A stretch of DNA of 9,016 nucleotides from Pseudomonadota bacterium (lineage in GTDB: Bacteria > Pseudomonadota > Alphaproteobacteria > Caulobacterales > Caulobacteraceae): contig JAEZEZ010000068.1 in NCBI GenBank assembly GCA_023432855.1, positions 1 through 9,016 of the forward strand, written 5' to 3'. This document shows, one piece after another, positions 6,107 through 9,016 of this stretch. The position numbers were made by a program, and so were the translations under genes. The notes beneath the pieces were generated by a model. It saw only the letters and a program-made list of their open reading frames with translations, was not told where the DNA came from and made no database searches. How positions within the stretch are numbered: position 1 is the stretch's first letter; the number at the start of each line of letters is the position of its first letter.

Positions 6107-6157
6107 GTCAAGGCGGCGTTCCGTCGCGCCCGCCGCCGCACCTCACGGGAGAAGCCC

Positions 6158-6928
6158 ATGTCAGACCACACCGGCCAGTTCGTCTGGCACGAACTCATCA
6201 CCACCGACGCCGATGCGGCCCTGGCCTTCTACGGCAAGGTGGTCGGGTGGACGTGGAAGGACGCGGGCGTACCGGGCATGCGCTACGACCTGCTGCACAC
6301 AGGCGACGTCCAGGTGGGCGGGGTGATGGCCGTGAACTTCGCGGAGTGCCCGGGGGCCGGCCCGGGCTGGATGGGCTACATCGCCTGCACGGATGTCGAC
6401 GCCTTCGCAGACCGGGTCGGCAAGGCGGGCGGCAAGACCATGATGGGCCCGCAGGACATCCCGAACGTCGGCCGTTTCGCGGTGGTCGCCGATCCCCAGG
6501 GCGCGCCTTTCGTGCTGTTCCGCGACGCGTCCGGCTCCGAACCGCCGAAAACCGAGATGGGGGCGCCCGGCTCCGCCGCGTGGTGCGAACTCTATGCCGA
6601 CGACTGGCAGGCGGCCTTCGACTTCTATTCGGGCCTGTTCGGCTGGTCCAAGGCGGACGCCATGGATATGGGCGAGATGGGGACCTACCAGATCTTCGCC
6701 CGCGGCGACGCCTGGGTAGGCGGCATGATGAACCGGCCAGAGAACGTCCCGGCTCCCTTCTGGCTCTACTACTTCCATGTCGAGCACATCGGCCGGGCGG
6801 CCGAGCGCATCAAGCAGGCCGGCGGCTCCATCCTGTGGGGGCCCGACGCGGTGCCGGGCGGATTCGCCCTGCACGGGCTCGACCCCCAGGGCGCCATGTT
6901 CGGCTTGTTCGGCCCCCGTCCGGAGTGA
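6158..6928 (+). CDS. VOC-family protein with two glyoxalase-like domains
   Basis: The 256-residue product has two tandem VOC (vicinal oxygen chelate) modules, as in the CFP-30B-like group of glyoxalase/bleomycin-resistance/dioxygenase proteins. Module 1 (about 6-124) starts FVWHELITTDADAALAFYGK and ends DPQGAPFVLFRD. Module 2 (about 138-254) starts AAWCELYADDWQAAFDFYSG and ends DPQGAMFGLFGP. H11 in module 1 is at the usual first metal-ligand position, but module 2 has Cys there, so full metal-dependent glyoxalase I activity should not be assumed. The substrate is unknown. ATG at 6158 has GGGAG at 6147-6151, 6 bases upstream. The GST gene follows after 5 bases, so the two are almost certainly co-transcribed. 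Control is probably by the divergent MarR protein through the palindrome at 6085-6106. Confidence 0.92.
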   Translation: MSDHTGQFVWHELITTDADAALAFYGKVVGWTWKDAGVPGMRYDLLHTGDVQVGGVMAVNFAECPGAGPGWMGYIACTDVDAFADRVGKAGGKTMMGPQDIPNVGRFAVVADPQGAPFVLFRDASGSEPPKTEMGAPGSAAWCELYADDWQAAFDFYSGLFGWSKADAMDMGEMGTYQIFARGDAWVGGMMNRPENVPAPFWLYYFHVEHIGRAAERIKQAGGSILWGPDAVPGGFALHGLDPQGAMFGLFGPRPE

Positions 6929-6933
6929 GCGCC

Positions 6934-7584
6934 ATGATCACCGTCACCGCCTTCCGCTGGGTTCCCGACTTCGCCCGCGGCCAGGTCCGCGACCTGCGCG
7001 TCCGCTGGGCGCTGGAAGAGGCCGGCATCCCTTACCAGAGCCGCCCGCTGACCTTCGACGAGAAGGAAACGCCCGAGTATCGCCGCTTGCAGCCTTTCGG
7101 CCAGGTGCCGGCGATGCAGGATGGGGAACTGGAGCTGTTCGAGAGCGGCGCCATCGTGCTGAACATCGCCGAACGTTCCGAACGCCTCATGCCGGCCGAC
7201 GAACGCGGTCGCGACCGGGCCCGCGCCTGGCTGATCGCGGCGCTGAACTCCATCGAGCCGCCGTTGGGCGCCATGGTCGGCACGCGGCTGTTCCACGGTG
7301 ACGAGCCATGGGCGGAGGGCGCCGAGAAGTCGTTCGGCGAGCTCGCGTCCATGCGCCTGACCTCGCTGTCCAGGTGGCTGGGCGAGAAGGACTGGCTCGA
7401 GGACAGCTTCACCTGCGGCGACCTGATGATGGCGACGGTGCTGCGCATCCCGGAAGCGGAGATGCTTCAGCGCTGGCCGAACCTGGCCGCCTATCTGGCG
7501 CGGTGCGAGGCGCGACCCGCCTTCCAGCGCGCCCTTGCGGCCCAGCTCGCGGACTTCGACGCCGAACCCCCCGTCGCCGCATGA
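6934..7584 (+). CDS. Glutathione S-transferase family protein
   Basis: The 216-residue product has the two-domain cytosolic GST layout. The N-terminal thioredoxin-like domain (about 1-80) holds the cis-proline in QVPAMQDG (V58-P59) and the glutathione gamma-glutamyl contact pair E70-S71 in LFESGAIVL. The all-helical C-terminal domain contains the N-capping box T160-x-x-D163 in FTCGDLMMA. No obvious catalytic Ser, Tyr or Cys stands at the usual place after strand 1 (sequence RWVPDFARGQ), so the class is unclear. ATG at 6934 has GGAG 8 bases upstream, inside the end of the VOC gene, and the genes are 5 bases apart. The frame is open far upstream, but the VOC gene rules out a longer protein. The pairing with a VOC protein and a MarR regulator suggests detoxification of an electrophile or aldehyde (inference). 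Palindromic repeats begin 6 bases after the stop. Confidence 0.93.
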   Translation: MITVTAFRWVPDFARGQVRDLRVRWALEEAGIPYQSRPLTFDEKETPEYRRLQPFGQVPAMQDGELELFESGAIVLNIAERSERLMPADERGRDRARAWLIAALNSIEPPLGAMVGTRLFHGDEPWAEGAEKSFGELASMRLTSLSRWLGEKDWLEDSFTCGDLMMATVLRIPEAEMLQRWPNLAAYLARCEARPAFQRALAAQLADFDAEPPVAA

Positions 7585-7590
7585 CCCTTG

Positions 7591-7643
7591 CCTCTCCTTC
7601 AGGAGAGGACGCGAGCCCTGCGAAGCAGGGGAGCGGGTGAGGC
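7591..7643 (+). repeat. Interspersed palindromic repeat, copy C1
   Basis: The copy starts with the same 18-nt palindrome as copy A (7591-7608), then ACGCGAGCCC. A short central hairpin follows, CCCTGC / GCAGGG with GAA loop (7616-7630), and it ends GAGCGGGTGAGGC. Flanking boxes are identical to copy A while the central hairpin differs in sequence and length. It lies just after the GST stop and might act in transcript 3'-end folding. Confidence 0.9.
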
Positions 7644-7662
7644 GGTGGTGCGAGCCGCCGAC

Positions 7663-7720
7663 GCCTCACCCGAGGACCGCCCGCTGTACGGCCGGTCCTC
7701 GTCCTCTCCCAAGGGAGAGG
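7663..7720 (-). repeat. Interspersed palindromic repeat, copy C2 (inverted relative to C1)
   Basis: Read on the plus strand: GCCTCACCCG, a central hairpin GAGGACCG (7672-7679) / CGGTCCTC (7693-7700), then CGT and the end palindrome CCTCTCCCAAGGGAGAGG (7703-7720). The end palindrome differs from the other copies by changes that keep the stem paired. It forms a head-to-head pair with C1, 19 bases apart. Confidence 0.85.
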
Positions 7721-7721
7721 C

Positions 7722-7756
7722 AAAGAAAAAGGCCCCGCCGTCGCCGGCAGGGCCTT
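7722..7756 (-). terminator. Rho-independent terminator of icd
   Basis: On the minus strand a 12-bp stem, AAGGCCCTGCCG pairing with CGGCGGGGCCTT (one G-U pair), closes a GCGA tetraloop of the stable GNRA type. It is followed by TTTTTCTTT at 7722-7730. It starts 23 bases after the icd stop and ends next to repeat copy C2. Confidence 0.88.
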
Positions 7757-7779
7757 GCCTGTCTCAGTCGGAGGCGAAG

Positions 7780-9000
7780 CTAGGCGGCTTCCGCCATTGC
7801 CGCTTCCAGGTTCTCCGCCACCTTGTCGAGGAAGCCCTCGGTCGTCAGCCAGCCCTGCTGGTCCCCGACGAGCAGCGCCAGATCCTTGGTCATGAAGCCG
7901 CTCTCGACGGTGGACACCGTCACCTGCTCCAGGGTCTCGGCGAAGCGGGTCAGCGCCTCGTTGCCGTCCAGCTTGGCGCGGTGCTTGAGGCCCCGGGTCC
8001 AGGCGTAGATCGAGGCGATGGAGTTGGTGGAGGTGGACTCGCCCTTCTGGTGCTGGCGGTAGTGGCGCGTCACCGTGCCGTGGGCGGCCTCGGACTCCAC
8101 GATCTTGCCGTCGGGCGTCATCAGCACCGAGGTCATCAGGCCGAGCGAGCCGAAGCCTTGGGCGACGACGTCGGACTGCACGTCGCCGTCGTAGTTCTTG
8201 CACGCCCAGACGAAGCCACCCGACCACTTGATGGCTGCGGCCACCATGTCGTCGATCAGGCGGTGCTCGTAGGTCAGGCCGCGCTCCTTGAACTCGGCGG
8301 CGAACTCCTTGTCGAACACCTCCTGGAAGATGTCCTTGAAACGCCCGTCGTAGGCCTTGAGGATCGTGTTCTTGGTCGACAGATAGACTGGGAAGTTGCG
8401 CTGCAGACCGTAGGCGAAGCTGGCGCGGGCGAACTCGGTGATCGAGTCGTCGAGGTTGTACATGCCCATGGCGACGCCGGCGCCGGGGAAGCTGAACACC
8501 TCGTGCTCGATGGTGTTTCCGTCCTCGCCCTCGAACTTGATGGTCAGGCGGCCGGGGCCGGGAACGGTGAAGTCGGTGGCCTTGTACTGGTCGGCGAAGG
8601 CGTGGCGGCCGACGACGATCGGCTGGGTCCAGCCGGGGATCAGGCGCGGGACGTTGCGGCAGATGATCGGCTCGCGGAAGACGACGCCGCCCAGGATGTT
8701 GCGGATGGTGCCGTTGGGCGACTTCCACATCTTCTTCAGGCCGAATTCCTTCACCCGGGCCTCGTCCGGGGTGATGGTGGCGCACTTGACGCCGACGCCG
8801 TGCTTCTGGATCGCGTGGGCGGCGTCGATGGTGATCTGGTCGTCCGTGGCGTCACGGCTCTCCATGCCCAGGTCGTAGTAGTCCAGTTCCAGGTCCAGGA
8901 ACGGGAAGACCAGCTTGTCCTTGATCATCTGCCAGATGATGCGGGTCATTTCGTCGCCGTCGATGTCGACGATGGGATTGGCGACCTTGATCTTGGCCAT
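7780..9000 (-). CDS. icd: NADP-dependent isocitrate dehydrogenase
   Basis: The enzyme oxidatively decarboxylates isocitrate to 2-oxoglutarate in the TCA cycle, yielding NADPH; it is cytoplasmic and homodimeric in this family. The 406-residue product is of the eukaryote-like type found in alphaproteobacteria, not the E. coli Icd type. Key residues fall at the same numbers as in human IDH1: T77, S94, N96, R100, R109 and R132 (SPNGTIRNILGG, then VVGRHAF). Later come the metal-site region DDMVAAAIKWSGGFVWACKN, the stretch YDGDVQSD and the NADP-binding stretch GTVTRHYRQHQKGESTSTNS. Nothing is missing. ATG at 9000 is preceded by AGAGG (9006-9010, minus strand) 5 bases away. The gene is convergent with the GST gene, has its own intrinsic terminator, and its promoter lies outside the window. 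Confidence 0.97.
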   Translation of the reverse strand: MAKIKVANPIVDIDGDEMTRIIWQMIKDKLVFPFLDLELDYYDLGMESRDATDDQITIDAAHAIQKHGVGVKCATITPDEARVKEFGLKKMWKSPNGTIRNILGGVVFREPIICRNVPRLIPGWTQPIVVGRHAFADQYKATDFTVPGPGRLTIKFEGEDGNTIEHEVFSFPGAGVAMGMYNLDDSITEFARASFAYGLQRNFPVYLSTKNTILKAYDGRFKDIFQEVFDKEFAAEFKERGLTYEHRLIDDMVAAAIKWSGGFVWACKNYDGDVQSDVVAQGFGSLGLMTSVLMTPDGKIVESEAAHGTVTRHYRQHQKGESTSTNSIASIYAWTRGLKHRAKLDGNEALTRFAETLEQVTVSTVESGFMTKDLALLVGDQQGWLTTEGFLDKVAENLEAAMAEAA

Positions 9001-9016
9001 GTGCGCCTCTGTCTCG

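Noticed and set aside
5917..6933. N-terminally extended GST frame
   Set aside because: The extension overlaps the MarR and VOC genes in a non-coding frame; the GST start at 6934 has a good ribosome binding site and a normal length.
4378..7720. CRISPR array
   Set aside because: The repeats are dispersed, in both orientations, differ in their centres and lack regular spacers; no cas genes are present.

Overview
The window is about 70% GC by eye, with strong G/C preference at third codon positions. Its gene content points to an alphaproteobacterium, most likely Caulobacterales (Caulobacter, Phenylobacterium or Brevundimonas type). The main reasons are the eukaryote-like homodimeric NADP-isocitrate dehydrogenase, a recX-alaS-icd neighbourhood of the kind I recall from alphaproteobacterial recA-alaS-icd regions, a DUF2939 protein, a DUF559 protein and REP-like palindromic repeats. 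The genus is inference.

Layout. (1) 1-3396, plus strand: the tail of an unidentified gene carrying a 9-bp tandem repeat (Ala-Lys-Thr repeats) overlaps the recX start by 4 bases. recX is followed after a 110-base gap by alaS. (2) 3401-6070, minus strand: in transcription order a MarR-type regulator, a DUF2939 membrane-anchored protein, a two-domain DUF559 nuclease-like protein and an isochorismatase-family cysteine hydrolase. The last gene ends 4 bases from the alaS stop, tail to tail. (3) 6158-7584, plus strand: a two-domain VOC/glyoxalase-like protein and a glutathione S-transferase form a tight pair. They are divergent from the MarR gene, and a perfect 22-bp palindrome in the shared promoter region is the probable MarR operator. 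(4) 7780-9000, minus strand: icd, with a clear intrinsic terminator, convergent with the GST gene.

The least ordinary part is a family of interspersed palindromic repeats with four copies in about 3.3 kb: 4378-4439, 4816-4905, 7591-7643 and 7663-7720. Each has an 18-nt end palindrome, conserved spacer boxes and a central hairpin whose sequence changes while its pairing is kept. One copy lies inside the DUF559 gene, is translated in frame, and joins a complete DUF559 domain to a degenerate second one. Another copy lies just upstream of the same gene, and its terminal hairpin holds the gene's ribosome binding site. The last two copies sit head to head between GST and icd.

Functionally, recX (RecA modulation), alaS (alanyl-tRNA synthesis) and icd (TCA cycle) are housekeeping genes. 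marR/VOC/GST looks like a small regulated detoxification module. The DUF559 gene with its repeats is the best candidate for something not yet described.
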